From: an uncultured Prevotella sp.
GTDB lineage: Bacteria > Bacteroidota > Bacteroidia > Bacteroidales > Bacteroidaceae
Length of the DNA stretch: 10,505 nt
Assembly (NCBI GenBank): GCA_900555035.1
Contig: USJX01000092.1
Coordinates: forward strand, 1-10,505
Direction: 5' to 3'
Part shown: one piece after another, positions 1 to 7,191 of the stretch
Layout: every line of letters starts with the position of its first letter
How positions within the stretch are numbered: the stretch's first letter is position 1
Program-made: the position numbers and the translations under genes
Notes under the pieces: generated by a model
What the model was told of the DNA's origin: nothing
What the model saw: the letters and a program-made list of their open reading frames with translations, nothing else
Database searches by the model: none

Positions 1-1489
1 TAAGACGGAGTACATCTATCGTATGACTCATACGAGTGGAAAGTATTTCTTCTTGGCGCGTCCACGTCGTTTCGGAAAGTCACTCCTCGTCTCTACTATG
101 CAGAGCTATTTCGAGGGAAAGAAGGAATTGTTCAAGGGATTGGCAATTGATAAGTTAGAAAAGGAGTGGACGGAATATCCTGTCCTCCATTTTGACATGA
201 GCGGTGGCAAGCACATGGAACCCGAGCAGCTGGAATTGTATTTGGGCTATATCCTGGAAGATCAAGAGAAGAAATGGGGTATAAACGAGCCACGTATCGG
301 GGCAAATAACCGACTCATCGACCTCATCAATACTGCTTATGAGAAGAGCGGAAAACAAGTGGTTGTGCTCATCGATGAATATGATGCGCCTATGCTGGAT
401 GTGGCTCACGAGAAAGAGCAGCTGGATGTGTTGCGCAATATCATGCGTAACTTTTTTAGTCCTCTGAAATATAGTGAGGCAAAACTGCGTTTTGTTTTCC
501 TTACAGGTATCACCAAGTTCTCGCAAGTTAGCATCTTTAGTGAACTGAACAATATCACAAATGTGTCGATGGACGATGAATATGCAGGAATCTGCGGCAT
601 CACCAAAGAAGAACTTCTGGAAAATATGTCGGATGACATCGATATGCTTGCTGACGCACTTGGATATTCTAGAGAAATGATGATTGTAAAGCTCAAGGAA
701 AATTATGATGGCTATCATTTCTCTAAGAAATCGCCAGACGTTTTCAATCCATATAGTCTGCTCAACTGTTTCTCGAAAAAGGAATTGGGGGCATTCTGGT
801 TCAGTTCTGGTACGCCAACTTATCTTATCAATATGTTGAGGCAGTTTGGCGTGTTGCCAACGGAGATAGCTCCGACAGAAGCTGTAAGTTCATCCTTTAA
901 TGCACCAACGGAGAATATGAAGACTATCACGCCGTTGCTCTACCAGAGCGGATATGTTACCATCAAGGAGTACGATCCGGAAACGGGGATTTATACCCTA
1001 GATATTCCAAACAAGGAAATCAAGGTAGGGTTGTTTGATAATCTTCTGCCAAACTACGTGGATGGTGTCTCTGCCGAACGGGGCAATGTGGCAATAGCCA
1101 AAATGGCATTGCTTATTGGCAAGCGCAACATGGATGGTGCCTTGCATCTGTTGCAAGACTTCTTGGGTACGGTGCCATACTGCAACGTGACCAATTATGA
1201 GGGGCATTATCAGCAAATGCTCTTCATCATCTTTACTCTCTTAACCAATTACCTGGTAGATGTGGAGGTGCATACGCCACGTGGCAGGGTAGATATAGTG
1301 CTCCTTACCAAGACCGATCTCTATGTGGTTGAATTGAAGCTGAATAAGAGTGCTCAGGCGGCAATGCAGCAAATCAATCTGAAGAACTATCGCCAGCGAT
1401 TCGCTCTCTGTGGCTTGCCAATTACCAAGGTTGGCATCAATTTTGATTCTACCCAAGGTACTATTGAGGATTGGGTGATAGAGGCATGA
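1..1489 (+). CDS. AAA-ATPase-like / PD-(D/E)XK nuclease-fold protein, copy 1 (5' partial)
   Basis: Member of the large Bacteroidota family that joins an N-terminal AAA-ATPase-like domain (Pfam AAA-ATPase_like) to a C-terminal PDDEXK_9 nuclease-like domain. The biochemical role is not established. The reading frame is open from base 2, and the ATG at 23 is internal: the complete paralogue at 7228 has 32 residues before the equivalent Met, so the full protein would be about 520 aa. Numbering from that Met, a Walker A-like RPRRFGKS lies at 13-20, with Arg where the usual first Gly would be, and a Walker B VVVLIDEYDAP follows near 113-123. The C-terminal part has the nuclease-fold signature RGRVDI, then VVELKL and a conserved QI. 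No signal peptide is visible, so it is probably cytoplasmic. A hairpin repeat follows the stop by 30 bases. Family assignment is secure; a nuclease activity is inferred from fold only. Confidence 0.93.
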   Translation, partial: KTEYIYRMTHTSGKYFFLARPRRFGKSLLVSTMQSYFEGKKELFKGLAIDKLEKEWTEYPVLHFDMSGGKHMEPEQLELYLGYILEDQEKKWGINEPRIGANNRLIDLINTAYEKSGKQVVVLIDEYDAPMLDVAHEKEQLDVLRNIMRNFFSPLKYSEAKLRFVFLTGITKFSQVSIFSELNNITNVSMDDEYAGICGITKEELLENMSDDIDMLADALGYSREMMIVKLKENYDGYHFSKKSPDVFNPYSLLNCFSKKELGAFWFSSGTPTYLINMLRQFGVLPTEIAPTEAVSSSFNAPTENMKTITPLLYQSGYVTIKEYDPETGIYTLDIPNKEIKVGLFDNLLPNYVDGVSAERGNVAIAKMALLIGKRNMDGALHLLQDFLGTVPYCNVTNYEGHYQQMLFIIFTLLTNYLVDVEVHTPRGRVDIVLLTKTDLYVVELKLNKSAQAAMQQINLKNYRQRFALCGLPITKVGINFDSTQGTIEDWVIEA

Positions 1490-1519
1490 GCATCTGAGAG
1501 ATAGGTAAAAAATAAAAAA

Positions 1520-1550
1520 GGGTGTGTCATAAGTCCATGACAATACACTT
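1520..1550 (+). repeat. Hairpin repeat downstream of AAA-ATPase copy 1
   Basis: Bases 1520-1542 match 8807-8829 exactly (23 of 23), and both lie just after an AAA-ATPase-like gene. Here the hairpin is TGTCAT (1525-1530), loop AAGTCC, ATGACA (1537-1542). Beyond it the right arm carries extra bases (1543-1545) before CAC pairs with GTG. There is no proper T-tract, so it would be a weak terminator. It reads as an eroded version of the strong terminator after copy 2. Confidence 0.7.
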
Positions 1551-1588
1551 TCCTCCTGAATATGTTCCCTATTCTCAAAGAAAAATAT

Positions 1589-1596
1589 TATCTTTG
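1589..1596 (+). promoter_or_regulatory. Bacteroidota -7 promoter box for the AlbA_2 gene
   Basis: TATCTTTG fits the Bacteroidota TAnnTTTG -7 element and lies 27 bases before the ATG at 1624, giving a short leader. No clear TTTG -33 element is seen at the expected spacing. Confidence 0.6.
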
Positions 1597-1623
1597 TAGC
1601 TGTTTAAATATTAGCAAGTAAAC

Positions 1624-2133
1624 ATGAATACAGAACAACAAAAGATAGAATACAAGAGTCTGCAAAAGATTCGAACAGGAGAGAAAGGATTCAAAGAACT
1701 CTCCACCACTTGTGTAGCTTTAGCCAATGCACAAGGAGGACAGATTATGATTGGCGTGGAAGATAAGACAAAGAAACCAGCTCCCAATCAAGTTATACCG
1801 CAAGAAGAGGCAAATAGTGCCGTTACAAGATTGCGTGGACTTTGTTTCAATGTTGGTCTTGCTGTAGGCGACGTCTGTGCAGACGAAACTGGCAGCCAGT
1901 ACTTTGCCATAACAGTATTCCCTTCACTCCATTCATATGCCACCACTTCTGATGGCAAGATGTATATCCGTGTCGCTGACAAATGTGAGCCGGTTCGTAG
2001 TGAGGATATCCAACGTGTTGGAGAAGAGAAAGGAGCTTTCCAATGGGAACTTGTACCAACACAGTTTGAGTTGGAAGATGAGAATAAGACGAATCTCTCA
2101 AAATTCTCCAGCTATCTGCAGAAGAACGATTGA
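1624..2133 (+). CDS. AlbA_2 (Schlafen-type) regulator, N-terminal fragment of a broken gene
   Basis: 169 aa. Residues about 7-130 form an AlbA_2 DNA/RNA-binding domain: an early EYK at 9-11, then ALANAQGGQIMIGVED at 32-47 with the family's paired Gly, and a YIRV strand near 114-117. In the related Bacteroidota proteins this domain is followed by a central GHKL-type ATPase domain (HATPase_c_4) and a C-terminal winged helix, about 500 residues or more in all. Here the frame stops after residue 169, soon after the linker FELEDENKTNLSK. The C-terminal winged-helix part follows in another frame from about 2109. I read this as one damaged gene. The first ATG after the -7 box at 1589 is the obvious start. 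Whether the stub is stable or functional is unknown. Confidence 0.8.
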   Translation: MNTEQQKIEYKSLQKIRTGEKGFKELSTTCVALANAQGGQIMIGVEDKTKKPAPNQVIPQEEANSAVTRLRGLCFNVGLAVGDVCADETGSQYFAITVFPSLHSYATTSDGKMYIRVADKCEPVRSEDIQRVGEEKGAFQWELVPTQFELEDENKTNLSKFSSYLQKND

Positions 2134-2456
2134 GAAGCTATATCGATAACTTAGACAAAAGCAATCTGATAACGAAAGGTGGCGTCAAGAAAGGATCATT
2201 TTTCCAAATCAATACAACTTTGCTGAAAAATGCAAAATCTAACATTGTTACTAGTTTGAAGACTATAGAACCACATGTTCTTAAGGCACTAATTATGGAA
2301 GATCTCCGTGTCCATCCTTTGAGTAAAATATCTGATATAGCAGAGCGCATTCCTGATATAGATATGAAAGAGATTCGAAAGATGCTCTATTCTATGGTTG
2401 GGAAGGAGATAGAAAAAGAGGGCACTCGATTTGATAGTAAATATTACATAAAGTAA
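2130..2456 (+). CDS. C-terminal winged-helix fragment of the broken AlbA_2 regulator
   Basis: The frame from about 2088 to 2456 is open but has no ATG near its beginning; the first usable start would be the TTG at 2130, which overlaps the stop of the upstream fragment. Read back from 2130, the frame gives LQLSAEER then LRSYIDNLDKSNLI, a natural helix continuation, so the real protein began further upstream. The stretch to about 2245 resembles the winged-helix end of AlbA_2 regulators (ITKGGVKKGSFFQIN). It is followed by a second helical, HTH-like segment (IEPHVLKALIMEDLRVHP onward) ending in YYIK. It is probably not expressed as an independent protein, except perhaps by translational coupling or frameshifting. 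No terminator is visible after the stop. Confidence 0.6.
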   Translation: MRSYIDNLDKSNLITKGGVKKGSFFQINTTLLKNAKSNIVTSLKTIEPHVLKALIMEDLRVHPLSKISDIAERIPDIDMKEIRKMLYSMVGKEIEKEGTRFDSKYYIK

Positions 2457-2590
2457 TGGCATAAAAAAAAAGGTCTGAAAAAGAAAAAACTGTTAAAAAT
2501 TATATATTAAGCTGATAATCAGTGATTTTCTTTTTTTAGCATTCTTTTTTCTACTCCAATATTTCATAAAAGAGATTTTAAGTCTCCGTA
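2457..2590. other. AT-rich spacer without a recognisable gene
   Basis: The 134 bases after the broken AlbA_2 gene are runs of A and T, with no open frame of note, no convincing intrinsic terminator and no promoter match. The only local symmetry is a short CTGAT/ATCAG around 2512-2522, which is too tight for a stable hairpin. Confidence 0.5.
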
Positions 2591-2634
2591 ATTGGTATGA
2601 ACTTTATGATTGATGAAGATAAGACTATCGTATT
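2591..2634 (+). pseudogene. 44-bp remnant of an AAA-ATPase-like gene 3' end
   Basis: These 44 bases are identical to 8731-8774, the part of AAA-ATPase copy 2 that encodes IGMNFMIDEDKTIVL near its C-terminus. Identity ends abruptly on both sides: base 2590 differs from 8730 and base 2635 differs from 8775. No other part of the gene is recognisable around it. It is too long and exact to be chance and marks a third copy, lost or rearranged, or a recombination scar. It matches copy 2 and not copy 1, whose corresponding region (VGINFDSTQGTIEDW) is divergent. Confidence 0.85.
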
Positions 2635-2639
2635 TTTCT

Positions 2640-2676
2640 GAAGTTTCGCATGTGGGGAAGTCACATGCGAAACTTC
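2640..2676. terminator. Perfect 15-bp hairpin at the 3' end of the TPR gene
   Basis: GAAGTTTCGCATGTG (2640-2654) and its exact complement CACATGCGAAACTTC (2662-2676) enclose a 7-base loop. It lies 12 bases beyond the stop codon of the leftward TPR gene and is the natural candidate for that gene's transcript end, possibly acting in both directions. Neither strand has a clean T-tract after the stem, so a canonical intrinsic terminator is not proved. It could instead be an mRNA-stabilising 3' hairpin or a dispersed palindromic repeat. Confidence 0.6.
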
Positions 2677-2688
2677 TGTATAATAAGT

Positions 2689-4419
2689 TTAGAAGTCATG
2701 TAAGAACGTTTTGATATCCAATCCCTTCATATTCTTTTCAAGGTATTCATCGAAACTTTTGCTAATCTTTGTGATGCTAGGTTTACTCTTTCTTAGCAAG
2801 ATAGCTATGTTGGAAAAGTTTATTTCTGCTTTTATTAGATAAGCAAATTCCAACTGTGAGCCTTTGAGACCAGGAAGGAATGCAGTAAGGCGTTTGCCAT
2901 ATTCATTGAACAAGTTGTCGATGGTTGCCATGATATCTATAATGGCTTGTTTTTGTTCTGAATTGGTATAATGTTCGAGTCCGTTTCTTATCATTTTGTG
3001 CAATTTATAATATGATTCGGACATTCTAAATTGGTTCCATCTGTCATCATCAAGTTTTATATTCTTTGACAGTTTGTTGATGCAATGCTCAGATGATGTA
3101 AGCTGATATTTCGATAGTTCGTTGTTTCTTGTTTCAAGTTTTTTGATATTGCTTACATGTTCGTGCATCATGTTCTTCTGTTCTTCAATCTTCTGTTCTT
3201 GATTTTGAATTAGCTCGTTTTGCTGCGCAATGAGCTTGAGTTGCTTGATACTTTTTTTCTTGGATGCGTTTTTATGTGCCAAGATGAGCGTAGTAAGTCC
3301 TAGGATACAAATGATGCCGAGTAACATTGCATACTTGTACCTGTTCTTACTCTCTTCTGCCTCCTCTCTTTTGGCAACCTCCAACTCATAGTTATACGAT
3401 GCCTTCATCTTTTCTGCCTCCTGCTTGTTGTCGATGGAATCAATGGCGTTTCTTAGCTTTATGGCTTTATTTTGAAATTTCCAAGCAGTAGTGTATTCTC
3501 TATTCTCGGCATTTGTTTCAGATAGGGCTGTATTAGCTTCATATTCTATAATGGGATTTCCTATGTTTAAAACTTTTTGAAAATAATAGGATGCAGAATC
3601 TACTTGGTGCAGCTCTTTATAATAATAGCCTTGCATTAAATAAAACCCATATTCTTGTTGTTTGAGTATGGTTGGCAAGATTTTTTTGCCTTCATTAATC
3701 AAAGTTTTTAGCTCTTTGTTGTTTCTTTCTTGAATGGCAATTTGACCTTTGACAATGATGAAGCGAGCTAAGTTGATTGTATCTTTTGTTGCTGAAATCT
3801 TATTTTTAGCGAGATTAATAAATGCGGAATATTTCTCATCGTTGCCCAAAGTCTTGTAGTCTTGGGCAATATTAATAAGGCAATTATTAGCTAACGTGTA
3901 ATCTTTTGTTTGTGAAATATAATTATATGCTTTTATTTCATACTCTAGTGCTTTGATTGGATTTTTTCGATTATCTTCAAAACCAGATAGCTGGTAATAA
4001 CATCTTCCAATCATTTCCTTTGGGGTATGAGTACTGTCTGTGTCGATAGATTTTAAGAAATAATTAATAGCGCGAGGGTGTTCTTTAAGGTCTCTGTAAA
4101 TACAGCCTAAACAGTAATATGCCATAGAGAGCGCTTTTTGGTTATTTTGTTTAGTATAGTAGTTGGCGACTTTAAGCATAGTAGAATCACTTGTGTGGGG
4201 TATGTATAATAAGTCGGCAACTCGACAACGGATGATTTGATAGTACATTTGGGCATCTGTACCTTCTTTGCAAATAGATGCAGAATCTTTTTGCAAGAGT
4301 GTGAATGCACTATCAGGCTGAGCCAACATGATGTTTTCAATATTGGATAATTGCTTATTCGCTTGCTTTGTGCATGAAGCCAAAAGACAAATGAAAAATA
4401 AGATTGTAAGTTTCTTCAT
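2689..4419 (-). CDS. Lipobox-TPR-transmembrane-coiled coil-HTH protein, putative membrane-bound regulator
   Basis: 576 aa. It starts with a lipoprotein-type signal MKKLTILFFICLLASC, with the candidate lipidated Cys at 16. Residues about 25-325 are helical TPR-like repeats, including ALSMAYYCLGCIYRDLKEHPRA and SASYYFQKVLNIGN. A transmembrane helix lies at about 362-382, framed by charged helices (325-360) and a Gln/Glu-rich coiled coil (385-440). The C-terminus (about 510-565) resembles a degenerate LuxR/sigma-region-4 type HTH: LKGSQLEFAYLI, then INFSNIAILLRKSKPSITKI. Bacteroidota encode many TPR-TM-coiled coil-HTH proteins of this layout, thought to sense periplasmic signals and act on transcription. 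The target is unknown; the divergent TlpA gene is the nearest candidate. A -7 box lies upstream on the minus strand at 4452-4445. Domain order is well supported, DNA binding is inferred. Confidence 0.85.
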   Translation of the reverse strand: MKKLTILFFICLLASCTKQANKQLSNIENIMLAQPDSAFTLLQKDSASICKEGTDAQMYYQIIRCRVADLLYIPHTSDSTMLKVANYYTKQNNQKALSMAYYCLGCIYRDLKEHPRAINYFLKSIDTDSTHTPKEMIGRCYYQLSGFEDNRKNPIKALEYEIKAYNYISQTKDYTLANNCLINIAQDYKTLGNDEKYSAFINLAKNKISATKDTINLARFIIVKGQIAIQERNNKELKTLINEGKKILPTILKQQEYGFYLMQGYYYKELHQVDSASYYFQKVLNIGNPIIEYEANTALSETNAENREYTTAWKFQNKAIKLRNAIDSIDNKQEAEKMKASYNYELEVAKREEAEESKNRYKYAMLLGIICILGLTTLILAHKNASKKKSIKQLKLIAQQNELIQNQEQKIEEQKNMMHEHVSNIKKLETRNNELSKYQLTSSEHCINKLSKNIKLDDDRWNQFRMSESYYKLHKMIRNGLEHYTNSEQKQAIIDIMATIDNLFNEYGKRLTAFLPGLKGSQLEFAYLIKAEINFSNIAILLRKSKPSITKISKSFDEYLEKNMKGLDIKTFLHDF

Positions 4420-4444
4420 TTTACTTGATTTTTAAAAGTTTTTG

Positions 4445-4452
4445 CAAAGATA
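4445..4452 (-). promoter_or_regulatory. -7 promoter box for the TPR/HTH gene
   Basis: On the minus strand the bases read TATCTTTG, an exact TAnnTTTG -7 element, 25 bases upstream of the ATG (4419). No well-spaced TTTG -33 is evident; TTTC at 4473-4470 is the closest. Confidence 0.65.
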
Positions 4453-4490
4453 CATATTTTTTCTTGAAAGAAAGATTTTTCTTATAGCTT

Positions 4491-4513
4491 ATTTCTTATG
4501 AAAATGAAGAAAT
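4491..4513. promoter_or_regulatory. Inverted repeat in the divergent intergenic region, possible operator
   Basis: ATTTCTT (4491-4497) and AAGAAAT (4507-4513) are exact inverted 7-mers separated by 9 bases. They lie about 40 bases upstream of the TPR gene's -7 box and between the two divergent genes. The surrounding sequence is AT-rich, so chance symmetry is possible. Confidence 0.3.
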
Positions 4514-4665
4514 CTAAAGTTTATGTTATATGAAATAAAGTCTTCTCAATATGTGCTACGTAATTATGAAAATTTACTTTTTGTTTACTTTGCTGTTTAT
4601 AATGGAAAATAATGAAAAAAAACAAAAAGTGAACAAGATAGTGGATCTGATTGGATTTTTTTTCT

Positions 4666-4673
4666 TAAATTTG
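4666..4673 (+). promoter_or_regulatory. -7 promoter box for the TlpA-family gene
   Basis: TAAATTTG fits TAnnTTTG and lies 27 bases before the ATG at 4701. This spacing matches the other genes in the window. It places the transcript start downstream of the ATG at 4551, which is a main reason for choosing 4701 as the translation start. Confidence 0.6.
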
Positions 4674-4700
4674 CAGCGTAAAATTCTAAATATAAAAGTT

Positions 4701-7097
4701 ATGAAAAGAATCCTTTGTGTACTTATCGCAGCCATCTGGCTCTGCACTTGTTGGGCAGGGAATGGCAAGAAACCTATTGTCTGGGAAAAACCAGTAGCTG
4801 AATCGAACCAGCTATTTAATGATCCTCGTCAGTCTCAGCTCAACATCTATCGTGTGGAATTCGCAGATGATGAAACACGAGTGTTCATGCACATCACTTT
4901 TCGCCCACACTATTGGGTAAAGTTTGTGAAGGAAACCTATCTCCTTGCTGATGGCAAGAAATATCTCGTCAAGAGCTGTGATGGACTGAAACTTGACGAG
5001 GAACACTATATGCCTGGCTCTGGCAGGGAGGATGTGGTCTTCCACTTCGCACCGCTCCCCAAGAAGACCCGAAAGTTTGACTTCCTGGAAGGTGACGGCA
5101 AACAGAACTTCAAGATATTTGGCATCGAGAGCATCGATACCCGTATCAAACAGCTCTTCTCCTCGCTTTGGCGAAACGATGCGACCGGCGATTGGGAGAT
5201 AGGATTCTACGATGATTTCGCCATCTACGACTGCCGTTACTGGCAATACAAGCAGAAGAATCAGAAGGGCGACAAGTACTCTTTCATCCTTACCGATGGC
5301 AAGAGCGACCTGGCTGTCAACATCGACAAACCTCAACATGGCAAGCGCACGATGAGCATCAACGGCAAGAAAGCCGAATATTCGCTCATTACCACTTCCA
5401 CCCTTCCGGATTATCCGCAGAAAGATGAAACCACAAGTCTGAAGGATACTCATAACAAGCCCGATACGGCTATTGTTGTGGGATGGCTCAGAAATATGCC
5501 TAAGGAACTTTGGGATAGAGGGCAGGAGTATAGTGTGCAGTATTATGATCTCTTTTTCACATTCAAGGAAGTGAGCAATTGTAGCAAGCTCGATTCACTT
5601 GGCAGATTTGAGATCAAAGTGCCTCTCATCAACTCTACCGAGGTTTTCATGGACTGGAAACATACTTATATCAACACGGTATTGGAGCCAGGTGAGACCT
5701 ATTATCTGCTCTATGACTTCAAGTCTGGACATTCCATCTTCATGGGTAAGAACTGTCGCTTGCAAAACGAACTGCTCGCGCATCCTATTCCAATGATTGA
5801 CGCAGAATATCCAGGTAAGTATGAAAATAAGGTTCCAGCCCAGGAGATGATGCAGATTCTTGAAGCCAGATATAAGGAGGCTGAAGGAAACTTACGGAAA
5901 CAGATAGAAAAATCGGCATCTATTTCCAGATGTTATCAGGAGTATGCGGCTCAATACCTTCTCTGCACTTATGCTTCGGATATCTTGCAAGGAGCATATA
6001 GAGTAAAAGACAATGTTTTCCCTCAGGAATATGTGAGCCAAGTGGAAAAAATATGGAAGAAGATTCCGCAGCCTTATACTCAGTTTCGTGACTATAATAT
6101 GCTGACTAAAGATCTCATCGACCAGAAAGCAAGGTTAAAGTACAGTACACCCATGGGGAAGACCTATGGATTCTTATCCACCAATTATTATCCGGAACTG
6201 TTGAGAAAGCACAAGGCTCTGGGGGATATTGCGATAACAAATTCTGAAATTGCTACGGTGGAACAATGGGCTAGGAATCTGGATGCCATGACTATCAAGC
6301 AATATCAGACGACAGATGCCAAGGAGCAGGAGAAAATAGGAAATGCTTTTTCCAACTCAGCCCTTGCCAAGCGTGCTACGGCTATCATTGGAAGAGAAGA
6401 TATTGCCAAGATGCTTAAGGATGAGACTCCTCTCATCGATGTATATTATGCCCAGCATATAGCTGATAGCATGGGATGCAACCAGCAGCAGAAAGATGTC
6501 ATCATCTCCAAAGCCTTTCTTCAGATGTTGGAAAGACTTGCCATGCCACTCAATAGTTATGGGCTTGACCTGGCAGAACATTGTATCAGTTCTGAAGTTC
6601 TCAGGGAGAAAGTATTGGCAGAACACCGTAAGTACCTGTCTTTGCAGAACAAGGATATTACAACGAGTCTCAAGACAGCTCCGCAGGATATGAGCGATGG
6701 TGAGAAACTTCTTCGCCATATATTGGAGCCTTATAAGGGCAAAATAGTATTGCTGGATGTCTGGGGAACCTGGTGTGCCCCTTGCAAGATGGCTCTAGCC
6801 CATTCGAAGGAAGAGTTCGAACGCTTGGCGCCATACGATGTGGTATATCTTTACATGGCAAGCAACAGTCCTGAAGAGTCATGGAAAAATCTCATCAAAC
6901 TGAATGATCTGGTTGGCGACAATATCGCCCACTACAATTTGCCAGCGGCTCAGCAGAGTGCCATCGAGAACTATCTCAACATTCGCTCCTTCCCATCCTA
7001 TCACCTCTTCGACAAGGAAGGAAATCTGGTAGATGTGAAAGTGGATGCCCGCCAGCTTGACAATCTGGAGAAAATCATTAAGGAACTGAACAGATAG
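4701..7097 (+). CDS. Exported TlpA-family thioredoxin-like protein with large N-terminal extension
   Basis: 798 aa from the ATG at 4701. The frame is open back to 4551, but the 50 extra residues are of poor composition and overlap the -7 box. From 4701 the protein begins with a good signal peptide, MKRILCVLIAAIWLCTCWAG. LCTC is only a marginal lipobox, so cleavage by signal peptidase I is also possible. Residues about 25-200 form a beta-rich domain of unknown function. Residues 258-350 resemble the beta-sandwich DUF4369-type domain common in Bacteroidota TlpA proteins, and 350-660 is largely helical. Residues about 670-798 are a thioredoxin fold: LLDVWGTWCAPC with redox Cys692 and Cys695, and a cis-Pro at 765 in SFPSY. 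It probably acts in thiol-disulfide exchange in the periplasm or envelope; the partner is unknown. It is monocistronic, with a strong terminator after the stop, and divergent from the TPR gene. Confidence 0.88.
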   Translation: MKRILCVLIAAIWLCTCWAGNGKKPIVWEKPVAESNQLFNDPRQSQLNIYRVEFADDETRVFMHITFRPHYWVKFVKETYLLADGKKYLVKSCDGLKLDEEHYMPGSGREDVVFHFAPLPKKTRKFDFLEGDGKQNFKIFGIESIDTRIKQLFSSLWRNDATGDWEIGFYDDFAIYDCRYWQYKQKNQKGDKYSFILTDGKSDLAVNIDKPQHGKRTMSINGKKAEYSLITTSTLPDYPQKDETTSLKDTHNKPDTAIVVGWLRNMPKELWDRGQEYSVQYYDLFFTFKEVSNCSKLDSLGRFEIKVPLINSTEVFMDWKHTYINTVLEPGETYYLLYDFKSGHSIFMGKNCRLQNELLAHPIPMIDAEYPGKYENKVPAQEMMQILEARYKEAEGNLRKQIEKSASISRCYQEYAAQYLLCTYASDILQGAYRVKDNVFPQEYVSQVEKIWKKIPQPYTQFRDYNMLTKDLIDQKARLKYSTPMGKTYGFLSTNYYPELLRKHKALGDIAITNSEIATVEQWARNLDAMTIKQYQTTDAKEQEKIGNAFSNSALAKRATAIIGREDIAKMLKDETPLIDVYYAQHIADSMGCNQQQKDVIISKAFLQMLERLAMPLNSYGLDLAEHCISSEVLREKVLAEHRKYLSLQNKDITTSLKTAPQDMSDGEKLLRHILEPYKGKIVLLDVWGTWCAPCKMALAHSKEEFERLAPYDVVYLYMASNSPEESWKNLIKLNDLVGDNIAHYNLPAAQQSAIENYLNIRSFPSYHLFDKEGNLVDVKVDARQLDNLEKIIKELNR

Positions 7098-7153
7098 TAA
7101 GAATACTGATAAAATTCCCTTCAAGGTATTGGGTACACAGTTCTATACAGAAT

Positions 7154-7188
7154 AAATCCCGAAATCGCTTGGTGGTTTCGGGATTTTT
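7154..7188 (+). terminator. Intrinsic terminator after the TlpA-family gene
   Basis: AAATCCCGAAA (7154-7164) pairs perfectly with TTTCGGGATTT (7176-7186) around an 11-base loop, and a T-run (7184-7188) closes it. It lies 57 bases after the TlpA stop codon. The loop overlaps the place where a -33 element for the next gene would sit. Confidence 0.88.
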
Positions 7189-7191
7189 GCT

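Noticed and set aside
2098..2104. Programmed -1 frameshift joining the two AlbA_2 fragments
   Set aside because: A slip on the AAA codon at 2101-2103 would join the frames, but there is no canonical slippery heptamer and no obvious stimulatory stem. The missing central domain points to decay instead.
1624..2456. AAA-ATPase/nuclease plus AlbA_2 protein as a two-gene defence system
   Set aside because: The AlbA_2 gene has its own promoter box and is broken, and the second AAA-ATPase copy has no AlbA_2 partner, so a functional pairing is not supported.
4551..4700. 50-codon N-terminal extension of the TlpA-family protein, or a leader peptide
   Set aside because: The -7 box at 4666-4673 lies inside it, and the ATG at 4701 gives an immediate, convincing signal peptide. 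The extension is AT-driven sequence with no family resemblance.
4812..5453. Minus-strand open frame of 213 codons within the TlpA-family gene
   Set aside because: It lies wholly opposite a well-supported exported protein, has no promoter box or recognisable motif, and is best seen as a shadow.
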